A stretch of 64,000 nucleotides of DNA, taken from positions 62,001-126,000 of the forward strand of contig NZ_QWFZ01000033.1 of NCBI RefSeq assembly GCF_003576315.1, written 5' to 3'. The notes beneath the pieces are model-generated. The model searched no databases. It was not told the origin of the DNA and was given only the letters and a program-made list of their open reading frames with translations. This DNA comes from Henriciella mobilis. Lineage in GTDB: Bacteria > Pseudomonadota > Alphaproteobacteria > Caulobacterales > Hyphomonadaceae. The position numbers were made by a program, and so were the translations under genes. Below are positions 1-9,074 of the stretch, piece by piece; within the stretch, counting starts at the first letter, position 1; every line of letters begins with the position of its first letter.

Positions 1-36
1 GTGGGGATTCGGGCCAACGGAATTATAAAGCTTCAT
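1..36 (-). CDS. Glutathione S-transferase-like protein, N-terminus only
   Basis: Only the first 12 codons lie in the window, reading MKLYNSVGPNPH on the minus strand from an ATG at position 36. This start resembles the thioredoxin-fold N-terminus of many alphaproteobacterial glutathione S-transferases, where the Ser/Asn-Pro region binds glutathione. A strong Shine-Dalgarno (GGGAGG) lies about 8 bases upstream of the ATG, which supports a real start. The rest of the gene is outside the window, so the family call is tentative. Confidence 0.45.
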   Translation of the reverse strand, partial: MKLYNSVGPNPH

Positions 37-213
37 GGTGAGACCTCCCTTTGTTTTCGAAAGAGTTAGGCACCGGGCGGGGCATCGCAAGCCGGGACGC
101 AGCGTCAATCAGCGCTGCTCGCGAGGGCCCAGCGTGCCAGTCTGGAATCCGGTCGCCTGCGGCGTTAGGCTAAGGTCGGAGACAATCGGTGGAAGAATGA
201 GGAAAGCAACGTC

Positions 214-405
214 ATGAAACAGGCAAGACACTGGATCGCAATCGGCTTGGTCATTCTTCTGGTGGTCTTCGCCGTCCAGAACATGGCGTCGATCCACGTC
301 AACTTTCTGGGATTCGAATTTGCGACCAGCCGCATCATCCTGATTGCCATCTGTGTGGCGATCGGCTTTGCACTCGGCAAGGCGATCCGGATCAGGCATC
401 ACTGA
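214..405 (+). CDS. LapA-domain (DUF1049-type) small membrane protein
   Basis: A 63-residue protein with two hydrophobic stretches, about residues 8-24 and 36-55, linked by the segment QNMASIHVNFLGF. The pattern 'VVFAVQN...V.VNFLGFEF' is typical of the LapA / DUF1049 family, small inner-membrane proteins linked to lipopolysaccharide assembly or envelope organisation. Its exact role here is not shown by the sequence. It stands alone between a divergent GST-like gene and a downstream S41 protease. The start has an AGGAAAG-like site upstream. Confidence 0.7.
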   Translation: MKQARHWIAIGLVILLVVFAVQNMASIHVNFLGFEFATSRIILIAICVAIGFALGKAIRIRHH

Positions 406-502
406 CTGGCCATGCACGGACCCCGAGGCGGTCTGCAGTTTCATCATCTGGAAAATCGACAAGCGGGAAGACGGACGCCATTCTCGCAAGGCTTGGTCAA
501 GG

Positions 503-1765
503 GTGCCGACTTTCAGGGAGTTCAGCATAAAACCGATTTTTCAAGTCTTCGCAGCCCTTGCGGTCTTCGCCCAAGGTTCCTTCTGCGCGCCTGTCTTCGC
601 TCAGGATACAAGCAGCGATCAGACTGCGGCCATCCTTCAGGACGTCAATGCTGTCTGCCATCTCGTGGCCACCCGATATGCCTACTACGAGACGCGCCGG
701 GACGCTTGGGAGGAGGCCTGCCTGCAGGCCCGGGCCGAGGCAGAGAGCCCGCTGGTGCTGGGACAGGCTGGCCACCTTGCGCTTCTTGAGCGGCTGATAG
801 ACCAGCTGTGGGACAATCATGTGTCTCTGAACACCAATTCGGCGGTTTCCCCGCGCCTCGTGCCGTCCGGCAGTGACCTCTGGATCGAATGGCGAAATGG
901 CGAGGCCGTGATCGGTGCTGTTCGGCCTGACTCTGGAGCAGCCCTGGCGGGATTGCAGGTCGGAGATGTCGTGCTGGCTATCAATGGAGACCCAGTGCCG
1001 GGCGCGGCCATGACGCGCATACAGGCTGGCCGCACGCAGGTGCCAGAAGCGCGTCTTGAATGGGCGCTCAACGCCGAGGCCGCCGGTTATCGCGGCGCTC
1101 CTCGGCAATTTACGATCCGGCGGCAGGACAGCGTGCAGGCGTTCGCCGTCGAACAGCCGGAACCCGCGCCGGCCGATCGTCTGGTTACCGCCCGGCGCCT
1201 GCCAGGCAATATCGGCTATATCCGGTTTGAGGATTCGCTTGACGATGACCTCACTGTGGAGGCCTTCGATGCAGCGCTGGAAGCCTTGCGCGGTGCCGAT
1301 GGCTGGATCATCGATCTGCGGAATACGCCCGGCGGCGGTAATACCGATGTTGCTGAACCCATTCTCGGCCGGTTCATTTCGGGCGTGAAGCCTTACCAGA
1401 AATCCGGTCCTCGCTGGCAGGGTGAGCCGGTCCGCTATGCTGCCTCACGCGGACCTTGGAGGGTGCGGGGCAAGCTGGCCGTGCTTGCTGGCCGCTGGAC
1501 GGGCAGCATGGGGGAGGGCATGGCGGTCGGCTTTGACGGGCTTCGCCGGGGCCGCGTATTTGGATCGCCCATGGCCGGGCTGGCTGGCGGAGTAAGCGGG
1601 TTCGAGCTTCCAGGCAGCGGCATGAGCCTGCGAATACCGACCTATAATCTCATGCACATCTCCGGCATCGACCGCCATCACTGGCGCCCTTCAGAAGCCG
1701 TTGTCGCCGACAACGGGAACGGCCACGACATCGCACTTGAAGCGGCCATGAACTGGCTGGACTGA
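503..1765 (+). CDS. Exported S41-family (C-terminal processing) serine peptidase
   Basis: About 420 residues. A signal peptide ends near 'APVFAQ-DTSS'. A PDZ-like segment follows (IEWRNGEAVIGAVRPDSGAA, GLQVGDVVLAINGDPVPG), then an S41 fold with GWIIDLRNTPGGGNT and a catalytic-Ser motif TGSMGEG. S41 enzymes cut C-terminal tails of exported proteins, so it is likely periplasmic or lipoprotein-free secreted. The start is uncertain. A longer frame opens at 344 but overlaps the preceding gene. GTG 503 is the nearest canonical start, yet an AGGGAG at 515-520 sits 6 bases before an ATA codon at 527 that would give an ideal signal peptide (see findings). No partner gene is adjacent. Confidence 0.8.
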   Translation: MPTFREFSIKPIFQVFAALAVFAQGSFCAPVFAQDTSSDQTAAILQDVNAVCHLVATRYAYYETRRDAWEEACLQARAEAESPLVLGQAGHLALLERLIDQLWDNHVSLNTNSAVSPRLVPSGSDLWIEWRNGEAVIGAVRPDSGAALAGLQVGDVVLAINGDPVPGAAMTRIQAGRTQVPEARLEWALNAEAAGYRGAPRQFTIRRQDSVQAFAVEQPEPAPADRLVTARRLPGNIGYIRFEDSLDDDLTVEAFDAALEALRGADGWIIDLRNTPGGGNTDVAEPILGRFISGVKPYQKSGPRWQGEPVRYAASRGPWRVRGKLAVLAGRWTGSMGEGMAVGFDGLRRGRVFGSPMAGLAGGVSGFELPGSGMSLRIPTYNLMHISGIDRHHWRPSEAVVADNGNGHDIALEAAMNWLD

Positions 1766-1767
1766 AC

Positions 1768-3189
1768 CTAGCCTTCGCTGTCCGGTTCTGGCTTGCGAAG
1801 GGTGAATTCGCCCATGTTGCGGAAATTGAGATCGCGCTGCGGGAAGGGTATTTCGATGCCGTACTTGGTCAGTGCGGTGTGCAGCGCCCAGTAATAGTCG
1901 GCCTTCACGCGGGACGGTTTCTTCACGGCCTCTTCGGTCAGCCAGATCACGAGTTCGAAGTCGAGCGCTGAGTCGCCGAAGCCGGTGAGCCAGACCTGCG
2001 GCTCACGGCCCGGCGTGTCGTCATATGTCCACGGAACGGCCTCAGCCGCTTCGAGGGCCGCCTTCTTGACCTCCTCCTTGTCCGAGGCATAGGCCACGCC
2101 GAATTCGACATGCATCCGCCGGCGCGCATCGCGCAGGGTCCAGTTGATGACCTGCGCCTTGATGAACTCCTCATTTGGGACGAGGATGTCGACATTGTCA
2201 TTGGTGGTGACCAGCGTGGAACGGATGTTGATCTCCTTCACCAGGCCCGTCACGCCTGACTGAAGCTCAATGAAATCTCCAACTTTTACAGAGCGTTCGA
2301 AAAGAATGATCACGCCCGATATGAAGTTCGAGAAGATCGACTGAAGGCCAAAGCCGATACCGACGCCGAGGGCGCCGCCGAAGACGGTCAGCGCGGTCAG
2401 GTTCACCCCGAGGGTCGACAGGGCGATCAGGATGGCCACCGTCATGAAGGCGACTTTCAGCACCTGGCCGAGCAGGCCCGCCATGGACGGGTTGAGCGCC
2501 TTGTTCGAGCGCAGCTGGGATTGTGCCGCGTCACCGGCGATCCGGCCGAGCCAGAGCGCGACAATCGCGATGATGACGCTGGTGATGACGCGCAGCAGCG
2601 TGATCTTGACGCCGGCGACGGTGAAGGCGGCCGCGTTCAGCGCCTCGGTCGCCGGGCCGAGCAGGCGGAGAATATAGAGGGCAGCCACGGTCCAGGCGAG
2701 AACCGCGATGGCGCCCTGCCAGAAGCCTTCCTTCATGTTCGACGTGACAAACCGCACGACAATCCAGGCATTCATCAGGCTGGCAGCGATACGCAGGCCG
2801 GCATTGGATAGGTCGGTCGCTTCAAAGCTGGCCGTGGCGCTCCAGAGAAAGATGACGATGAAGGCGGGCCAGACGATGCGGGCGAGCGAAATCGCGAGCC
2901 TCGCGAGGACGTCGTGATGTTCGCGTCCTTCGGCGAACTTGCGCAGGCGGCCAGCCGGGTAGCGAGAGCACAGCCAGCCGAGCGCGACCGCCGCGACAAA
3001 GGCACAAAGCTGCCAGAGCGAGCCCCAGGAGATGAAGTTCTCGCTGAACGCGCTGTAGCTGTCGATGGCGCTCTGGCGGATACTGTCCCAGTCGAAGTGG
3101 GATTCCACGACGTCGCCGCCATTCTCGGAGGGTGTTTGCTGCACGCCCCGAAAAAGCGCCAGTGAAAATATCGAGTTTGCTATAGCCAT
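1768..3189 (-). CDS. MscS-family mechanosensitive ion channel
   Basis: 473 residues. Several N-terminal transmembrane helices lead into the classic MscS pore and beta domain. The Gly/Ala-rich TM3-like helix (GGALGVGIGFGLQSIFSNF) is followed by ISGVIILFERSVKVGDFIEL and VKEINIRSTLVTTNDNVDILVPNEEFI. It should open under hypo-osmotic membrane tension and release solutes. It is longer than the small MscS prototype (~286 aa) because of extra N-terminal helices. It overlaps the upstream zntB-like gene by 10 bp on the same strand, so the two are probably cotranscribed. It ends 3 bp from the convergent S41 gene. Confidence 0.88.
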   Translation of the reverse strand: MAIANSIFSLALFRGVQQTPSENGGDVVESHFDWDSIRQSAIDSYSAFSENFISWGSLWQLCAFVAAVALGWLCSRYPAGRLRKFAEGREHHDVLARLAISLARIVWPAFIVIFLWSATASFEATDLSNAGLRIAASLMNAWIVVRFVTSNMKEGFWQGAIAVLAWTVAALYILRLLGPATEALNAAAFTVAGVKITLLRVITSVIIAIVALWLGRIAGDAAQSQLRSNKALNPSMAGLLGQVLKVAFMTVAILIALSTLGVNLTALTVFGGALGVGIGFGLQSIFSNFISGVIILFERSVKVGDFIELQSGVTGLVKEINIRSTLVTTNDNVDILVPNEEFIKAQVINWTLRDARRRMHVEFGVAYASDKEEVKKAALEAAEAVPWTYDDTPGREPQVWLTGFGDSALDFELVIWLTEEAVKKPSRVKADYYWALHTALTKYGIEIPFPQRDLNFRNMGEFTLRKPEPDSEG

Positions 3190-4208
3190 TTCAGTTTCCT
3201 GAAGATCCAGAATTGCAGACCCAGCAGGGTCACGAGCATGCCGACCGTTATCCAGAAGGCATAGCTTGAATTGACGCCGGGCATGCCGCCGACATTGATG
3301 CCCAACAGGCCGGTGATGAAGCCGAGCGGAAGGAAGATCGCTGCCACGATGGACAGCATGTACATGGTCTGGTTCATCTTCGCGGCGGCGCGGTTATTGA
3401 GGTCGTCCTGCAGCACCAGCGCGCTTTCCTTCGACACGTCGAGGTCTTCAAGATAGCGCTTCAGCCGCTCGCCCGTCTCACGGATGTCGGCAAGGTTCTC
3501 TTCCGATAGCCAGGCCGGCGGTGTCTTCTGGATGAGGACCAGCGCTTCGTGCTGCGGGGACATGTACCGTTTCAGGGCGAGGCAGTTACGCCGGATGTCG
3601 GCGATCCGGGTGAGCATGGCGTCGGTATCGCGCTCGTCCTCATCCAGCGCTTCCATTGCATCGATATGATCGTTCATGTCGACAATGGCCCGGTTCATCT
3701 TCGCGACCATTTCCTCGAGCAGGGCCGTGAACAGGTCGCCGATCGTGCTGGCGCCCTTGCCGGCCAGTAGTTCGGCGAGGATGTCGCGCGGGGTTTGCAG
3801 CGGGCGGCGGCGCAAGGTGATCAGGCGCGTGCCATCACACCAGATCTGCATTGCGATCATGTCTTCAGGCTCGGCGCCCGGATTGAAATTGATGCCGCGC
3901 AGGACGGTGATCAGCGCATCGTCTTCAAGGAAGGCCCGCGGCCGGGTCTCGTTGGACAGCAGCAGGTCGGCTGTCGCCTCATTCAGGTCGAGGCGTTCTT
4001 CGAGCCAGTCGTCGAGGCCTCCATATACCCGGTCGAGGTGCAGCCACAGCGGCTTGCCGGCGATCTCGCCATCCCAGTCCCGCGCCACCTCCCAGTCCAA
4101 AAGGGCGCAGCCGCCCTCGCCATCGAGCGTGCAGCCGAATAGCAGCGGGCCATCCTGGGGAATATTCCTGGCTTGTGTCGCGGTGACCGCGCTCGCATCG
4201 TTCATCAC
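3180..4208 (-). CDS. zntB: CorA/ZntB-family divalent cation transporter
   Basis: 342 residues with a large cytoplasmic alpha/beta N-domain and a long helical stalk. Two C-terminal TM helices follow, with the signature loop at LLGINVGGMPGVNSSYAFW. CorA proteins use GMN at the pore mouth. Here it reads GIN with GGMPG, which is typical of the ZntB branch that moves Zn2+. The N-terminal order (LLFGCTLDGEGG..., WLHLDR, ETRPR) also fits ZntB-like proteins. It is the first gene of a two-gene unit with mscS. The metal preference cannot be proven from sequence. Confidence 0.82.
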   Translation of the reverse strand: MMNDASAVTATQARNIPQDGPLLFGCTLDGEGGCALLDWEVARDWDGEIAGKPLWLHLDRVYGGLDDWLEERLDLNEATADLLLSNETRPRAFLEDDALITVLRGINFNPGAEPEDMIAMQIWCDGTRLITLRRRPLQTPRDILAELLAGKGASTIGDLFTALLEEMVAKMNRAIVDMNDHIDAMEALDEDERDTDAMLTRIADIRRNCLALKRYMSPQHEALVLIQKTPPAWLSEENLADIRETGERLKRYLEDLDVSKESALVLQDDLNNRAAAKMNQTMYMLSIVAAIFLPLGFITGLLGINVGGMPGVNSSYAFWITVGMLVTLLGLQFWIFRKLKWL

Positions 4209-4372
4209 AGTGAAACTATAGGCAAACCGGGGGCTGGCAAGTCACAGCCGCGCAGACGATCGGCGTCCTCGCAATTGGCAGTTGTGTCCGGGCACCTCTT
4301 TGCATGACGCCCATTTTCCATTATGGCGCGCGCTTTGGTTCTTGAACGCACGGTGTTTCGGCAGGAGGGCAG

Positions 4373-5299
4373 ATGGCTATCCGGCATTTTATCGATCTAT
4401 GGCAGCTTGAGAGTTCTGAGCTGCGCGCCATCCTGGATGAGGCTCATGCCATGAAGTCGGCCCGTGCGGGCTGGCCGAAAGGCAAGGTCGACGACGGCGC
4501 GCCGCTGGACGGGCACATCCTGGCGATGATCTTCGAGAAATCCTCGACGCGCACGCGCACGAGTTTCGATGTCGGAATCCGCCAGCTGGGCGGCTCTTCC
4601 ATCGTGATGAATTCAGGTGACATGCAGCTCGGCCGCGGCGAGAGCATCGGCGATACCGCGCGCGTCCTCTCGCGTTATGTCGACCTCGTCATGATCCGGG
4701 CGAATGATCATTCCGATGTGGAAGACTTTGCCGAGTCGGCCTCTGTCCCGGTGATCAACGGGCTGACGGACCGCTCCCATCCCTGTCAGATCATGGCGGA
4801 CCTCTTGACGCTTGAAGAGCATGGCCTCGACCTGAAGGGCGCGCGGCTGGCCTGGGTCGGGGATGGCAACAATGTCTGCTCTTCCTTCATCCACGCGTCT
4901 GCCAAGTTCGGCTTCACGCTCGCGGTGGGCACGCCGGACCGCTATGCACCGGAAGAGGATGATGTCGAGCTTGCCCGCGAGCTTCAGGGCCGTGTCGAAC
5001 TCTACGACACCGCCGAGGACGCCGTCGCCGGCGCCGATGTTGTTATCGCCGACACCTTCGTCTCCATGGGTGACACCGACGCCGATGAGCGCCTGGAAGA
5101 GCTGGAACCCTTCGCCGTCACCGAGGAGCTGATGGATCTCGCCCAGCCCGGCGCGAAATTCCTGCACTGCCTGCCGGCCCACCGGGGCGAGGAAGTCGAC
5201 AGCGAAGTCATCGACGGGCCCAACTCCCTGGTCTTCGACGAAGCCGAAAACCGTCTCCACGCCCAGAAGGCGATCATGCGCTGGTGCCTGGACAAGTAG
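4373..5299 (+). CDS. argF: Ornithine carbamoyltransferase
   Basis: 308 residues, the usual size for anabolic OTCase. It joins carbamoyl phosphate and ornithine to citrulline in arginine synthesis. Visible motifs are the carbamoyl-phosphate site STRTR at residues 58-62, HPCQ at 136-139, and the ornithine-binding/catalytic HCLP at 265-268 followed by AHRGEEV. The SMG loop reads [10 protein letters not shown] good ribosome site (AGGAGG) precedes the ATG by about 6 bases. No argD is adjacent in the window, so the gene appears to stand alone here. Confidence 0.95.
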   Translation: MAIRHFIDLWQLESSELRAILDEAHAMKSARAGWPKGKVDDGAPLDGHILAMIFEKSSTRTRTSFDVGIRQLGGSSIVMNSGDMQLGRGESIGDTARVLSRYVDLVMIRANDHSDVEDFAESASVPVINGLTDRSHPCQIMADLLTLEEHGLDLKGARLAWVGDGNNVCSSFIHASAKFGFTLAVGTPDRYAPEEDDVELARELQGRVELYDTAEDAVAGADVVIADTFVSMGDTDADERLEELEPFAVTEELMDLAQPGAKFLHCLPAHRGEEVDSEVIDGPNSLVFDEAENRLHAQKAIMRWCLDK

Positions 5300-5447
5300 T
5301 TGGTCGGGTGACCAGCCGGGCCTCTCGCTAGGGCAGGCTTTCCAAGGGACGGGTGTCCTGACAGTGTAAACCTGCATGTCAGACTGAGCGGCGCGAATAA
5401 AGACGCCGCCGGGACGATGCTGTGAGGAAACACCGGAGGAAGACCCC

Positions 5448-6548
5448 ATGAAAGCTGCCGTGATGCGGGCGCCGAACCAGCCCCTGTCGATCGAGGATGT
5501 GACCATTTCAAAGCCCGGCCCGCGCGAGGTGCTGGTGCGCCTGAAAGCGGTCGGCGTCTGCCATTCGGACGTGCACTTCTGGGATGGCGCCTTCCCGGCG
5601 GAACTGCCGGTCATCCTCGGCCATGAGAGCGCCGGTGTTGTCGAGCAGGTCGGCTCCATGGTGAGCGCCGTGAAGCCCGGCGACCATGTCGTCTCGATCC
5701 TCTCGCCGTTCTGCGGGTCCTGCGAGTTCTGCCTGTCCGGCCACATGTCGGTGTGCCACACGGTGAACCGGGACTTTTTCAACCGGGAAGAGGGCGCCGA
5801 GCCGCGGCTCAGCGCTGGCGGAAAGCCGGTGAACCAGTTCCTGAACCTGTCGTCCTTTGCCGAGCAGATCCTCGTCCACGAGAACACGCTCTGCGCCATC
5901 GATCCGGAAATGCCGATGGACCGGGCCGCGCTGATCGGCTGCGGTGTGATCACCGGCGTGGGCTCGGTGTTCCATGCCGCGCAGGTCGAGCCCGGCTCGA
6001 CCGTGGCCGTGGTGGGCTGCGGCGGTGTGGGGCTGTCGACCATCAATGGCGCGGCGATTGCGGGTGCCTCGCGTATCATTGCGGTAGACCTCGCCGACGA
6101 GAAACTCGCCATGGCGAAGAAGTTTGGCGCGACCGATTTCGTCAATCCAAAGAATGGCGACCCTGTCCTGCAGGTGAAGGAATTGACGGGCGGCGGCGTG
6201 CACTATTCCTTCGAGTGTATCGGCCTCAAACAGACGGCTGAGCAGGCCTATATGATGCTGCGTCCGCGCGGTGTTTCGACGATCATCGGGATGATCCCGC
6301 CGGGCGTGAACATCGAGGTGCCGGGCATCGAGCTGCTGGTCACCGAGAAGCGCCTGCAAGGGGCCGTCATGGGCTCGAACCGGTTCCGGATCGACTTCCC
6401 CCGCCTGATCGAACTCTACAAGCAGGACCGGCTGCACCTCGACGATCTCGTCTCCGACCGGATCGGCCTGGAGGGCATCACCGGCGCGCTGCAGAACCTC
6501 AAGGACAACAAGGGCACCGTCGCCCGGCAGGTCGTCGTCTTCGACTAG
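5448..6548 (+). CDS. Zinc-dependent (class III-like) alcohol dehydrogenase
   Basis: 366 residues of the medium-chain dehydrogenase family. Catalytic zinc ligands are visible at C38 (GVCHSD) and H59 (GHES). The structural zinc set C89, C92, C95, C103 lies in CGSCEFCLSGHMSVC. A Rossmann motif is at VAVVGCGGVGLS. It should oxidise alcohols or adducts with NAD(P). The substrate is not readable. The start is supported by CGGAGGAAG just upstream. Its stop codon overlaps the stop of the convergent enoyl-CoA hydratase within the palindrome CTAG. Confidence 0.88.
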   Translation: MKAAVMRAPNQPLSIEDVTISKPGPREVLVRLKAVGVCHSDVHFWDGAFPAELPVILGHESAGVVEQVGSMVSAVKPGDHVVSILSPFCGSCEFCLSGHMSVCHTVNRDFFNREEGAEPRLSAGGKPVNQFLNLSSFAEQILVHENTLCAIDPEMPMDRAALIGCGVITGVGSVFHAAQVEPGSTVAVVGCGGVGLSTINGAAIAGASRIIAVDLADEKLAMAKKFGATDFVNPKNGDPVLQVKELTGGGVHYSFECIGLKQTAEQAYMMLRPRGVSTIIGMIPPGVNIEVPGIELLVTEKRLQGAVMGSNRFRIDFPRLIELYKQDRLHLDDLVSDRIGLEGITGALQNLKDNKGTVARQVVVFD

Positions 6549-7282
6549 CCGGCGCGGCCGCGAATGTTCCGGCGAACGAAGGAAGACTGCGAGCGCTCTT
6601 CCAGCTCCATCAGCAGCGCCGGGTCGGCCATCTCCAGAGCGGCGTCGAGGGTGCGTTTGGTCACGCGAAGCGCATCCGGCGCCGCCTGCAGCATGTCGGC
6701 GGCGAGCTGGTCGCCATAGGCGATGAGCTCATCAGGCTCGACGACCGCGGAAACGATGCCGTTTTCCAGGGCCTGCTCGGCCGACATGGGCCGCGAGGTG
6801 AACAGGAATTCGCGCGCTTTCGAAATGCCCATTGTGCGCTGAAGGCGCCAGCTGACGCCAAGCTCAGACCCTGACAGGCCGATCTTGATGAAGGCCGGGA
6901 CGAAGCTCGCCTTGGTCGAGGCAATGATGATGTCGCTGGCGAGGGCCAGCGCCAGACCGCCGCCCGCCGCCGCGCCGTTGACGAGTGAGATGATCGGCTG
7001 TGGGCAGGCGCGCATGGCCTTGATCGTGTCGCGAAGCCGCCAGTCGCCCTTCGGGCCGTCACGCAGGGCGTCCGGTGTGCCGATGGCTTTCAGGTCTGCC
7101 CCGGCATTGAAGGCGCGGCCTTCGCCGGTGACGATTATGACACGAACGTCCTGATTGCGCCGCAGCCCCTCGAAGAAGTCCAACAATTCGACCGACATGG
7201 GTTCATTGATGGCGTTCATGCGGTCCGGCCGGTTGAACGTCAGCGTCCAGACGCCATCGGCCTTCTTGATGTCGATTGTCAT
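6545..7282 (-). CDS. Enoyl-CoA hydratase/isomerase (crotonase) family protein
   Basis: 245 residues from the ATG at 7282. I chose that start over an upstream ATG at 7300 because the sequence AGGGAGA lies about 8 bases before it. Crotonase features are NAGADLKAIG (oxyanion-hole strand), GAAAGGGLALALASDIIIAS (second oxyanion glycines), and the LENGIVSAVVEPDEL region. The family hydrates or isomerises acyl-CoA thioesters in beta-oxidation or related routes. One of the usual catalytic Glu positions falls in GLSGSELGVSWRLQR, so hydratase activity is plausible but unproven. Confidence 0.85.
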   Translation of the reverse strand: MTIDIKKADGVWTLTFNRPDRMNAINEPMSVELLDFFEGLRRNQDVRVIIVTGEGRAFNAGADLKAIGTPDALRDGPKGDWRLRDTIKAMRACPQPIISLVNGAAAGGGLALALASDIIIASTKASFVPAFIKIGLSGSELGVSWRLQRTMGISKAREFLFTSRPMSAEQALENGIVSAVVEPDELIAYGDQLAADMLQAAPDALRVTKRTLDAALEMADPALLMELEERSQSSFVRRNIRGRAG

Positions 7283-7484
7283 CGCTCTTGTCTCCCTCAA
7301 ACCTTTTCCTGAGCATCCTTCCCCAGCGGCGCGTCAAGGCATTTCAACGCCCGGATTTTCGCTCGCCGGCGGGCGCGGCCACTTTTTGGTCAGGCCATGC
7401 CATTCCACCTCCAGGCTCCTGAATTTGCTGGCATGATCAGCAAACGTCGCGCTAACGTCCTGCAGGTGTCGAAGGGGGAAAGAC

Positions 7485-9065
7485 ATGACGGGGAGCTTGT
7501 CGAGACGCGATGTCATCTGGAATTTTTCCAGGGTGATGGGGCTGGCGGGGGCCTATGCCGCAATGGAAGCCCTCGGCTTTGTGGGAGATGCCGGCGCTTA
7601 TTCCGGACCTCCGGCAGCGCCGTCATCGCTTGGCGCCGGACGAAGGGTCGTCATTCTCGGGGCCGGCATTGCCGGGCTTGTATCAGCCTGGGAACTGAAA
7701 AAGGCTGGCTACAGCGTCACCGTGCTCGAGGCCCGCAACCGGCCGGGCGGGCGCGTCTGGACCGTAAGGCGGGACTCGATCCTGGAACATGATCATCTGC
7801 CCGCCCAGCGCTGCCAGTTCAGTCCCGGGCATTATTTCAATGCGGGGGCCGCCCGCATCCCGGCCGTACACACAGGCATCCTGTCCTATTGCCGGGAATT
7901 CGGCGTTGCGCTCGAGCCGCATGTGAATGAAAGCGGCAGTTCGAAGTTTGTAAGCTCGAGCGTTCGCAACGGACAGCCGCTCCCCCACAGGCAGGTGGTC
8001 AACGATATCCGGGGCGGTGTCAGCGAGTTGCTGGCCAAGGCCGTCGGGCGCGGCGCGCTTGATGGAGAGATGACGGCCGAGGACAAGGACCGTCTGCTGT
8101 CTTTCCTCAACATCTATGGTGCGCTGGGCAATGGCGGCACATATGAGGGCTCGAACCGCAGCGGCTACGACCTCGAACCCACCATCCTCAATGCGCCCAG
8201 CAAGGTGCGCGCGCCCATTCCCCTGTCCGAGCTGATCGGCGATCCGACGATTGCCTTCAATCTGATGTTCGGCCAGACCATGTTCCAGCAGGCGACAATG
8301 ATGCAGCCGGTCGGGGGCATGGACACGATCCCCTACGCCTTTGCTGCCCGGATGCGCCGGGACATCCGCTACGGTGTGCAGGTCAGCCACCTGACCCGGT
8401 CGGAAGAGGGCGTGCGCGTGCTCTTCGACCAGAAGGACGGAACGGGCGGCGCGATTGAAGCCGATTACTGTATCTGCACGCTGCCGTTTTCCGTGCTCAG
8501 GCACATCAACACGACATTGTCGGCGCCGGTCAAAGCGGGGATCGCGTCCTTCGATTATGACGCCGCTGGCAAGGTGGCCTGGCAGTCAAAGCGATTCTGG
8601 GAGACGGACGACCACATCTATGGCGGGCTGTCCTATGTGGACACGGACTCCAACCTCGCCTGGTATCCAAGCCAGGACTTCCATGCGCCGGAGGGGGTTC
8701 TGGTGGGCACGTATAATTTCGTCGGCCAGGCTGAGACATTTGCGGGCATGTCACTCCAGGACCAGTTCGCTGCGTCCCGGGCCTCGGTCGAGAAAATCCA
8801 CCCGGGCAAGTCCGTGCAGTTGCAGCGGCCTGTCGCCGTCAATTGGGGACGTGTGCCGTATACGATGGGGGCCTGGGCGCATGAGGCATTCGGCGGCCCG
8901 CCCGTCGATCATGACACGCCTGAGGTCCGCGCGGTTCAGGCCGGCGACGGACCCATTGTCTTCGCCGGCCAGCATCTGAGCCCGATAGGGGCCTGGATGG
9001 AAGCGGCCGTGCGCACGGCGCATAATGCCGTCGGTCAGATCCACGAAAGAACAAGAGCAAACTGA
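7485..9065 (+). CDS. Tat-exported flavin amine oxidase
   Basis: 526 residues. The N-terminus has a twin-arginine signal (S-R-R-D-V-I at residues 6-11) and a hydrophobic stretch, so export in folded form with FAD is expected. The FAD Rossmann motif GAGIAG is at 59-64 and the second FAD motif ARNRPGGR at 83-90. The C-terminal GDGPIVFAGQHLSPIGAWMEAAVRTA is the flavin-closing motif of monoamine/L-amino-acid oxidases. It would convert amines or amino acids to imines with release of H2O2. The RidA lipoprotein gene begins 10 bp downstream, suggesting a shared periplasmic task. GGGGGAA precedes the start. Confidence 0.87.
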   Translation: MTGSLSRRDVIWNFSRVMGLAGAYAAMEALGFVGDAGAYSGPPAAPSSLGAGRRVVILGAGIAGLVSAWELKKAGYSVTVLEARNRPGGRVWTVRRDSILEHDHLPAQRCQFSPGHYFNAGAARIPAVHTGILSYCREFGVALEPHVNESGSSKFVSSSVRNGQPLPHRQVVNDIRGGVSELLAKAVGRGALDGEMTAEDKDRLLSFLNIYGALGNGGTYEGSNRSGYDLEPTILNAPSKVRAPIPLSELIGDPTIAFNLMFGQTMFQQATMMQPVGGMDTIPYAFAARMRRDIRYGVQVSHLTRSEEGVRVLFDQKDGTGGAIEADYCICTLPFSVLRHINTTLSAPVKAGIASFDYDAAGKVAWQSKRFWETDDHIYGGLSYVDTDSNLAWYPSQDFHAPEGVLVGTYNFVGQAETFAGMSLQDQFAASRASVEKIHPGKSVQLQRPVAVNWGRVPYTMGAWAHEAFGGPPVDHDTPEVRAVQAGDGPIVFAGQHLSPIGAWMEAAVRTAHNAVGQIHERTRAN

Positions 9066-9074
9066 GAGGAAACC

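Noticed and set aside
4613-6145. Long antisense open frame (510 codons) across argF and the alcohol dehydrogenase
   Set aside because: It lies opposite two well-supported genes with intact motifs. High GC makes long shadow frames common, and the translation has no coherent domain.
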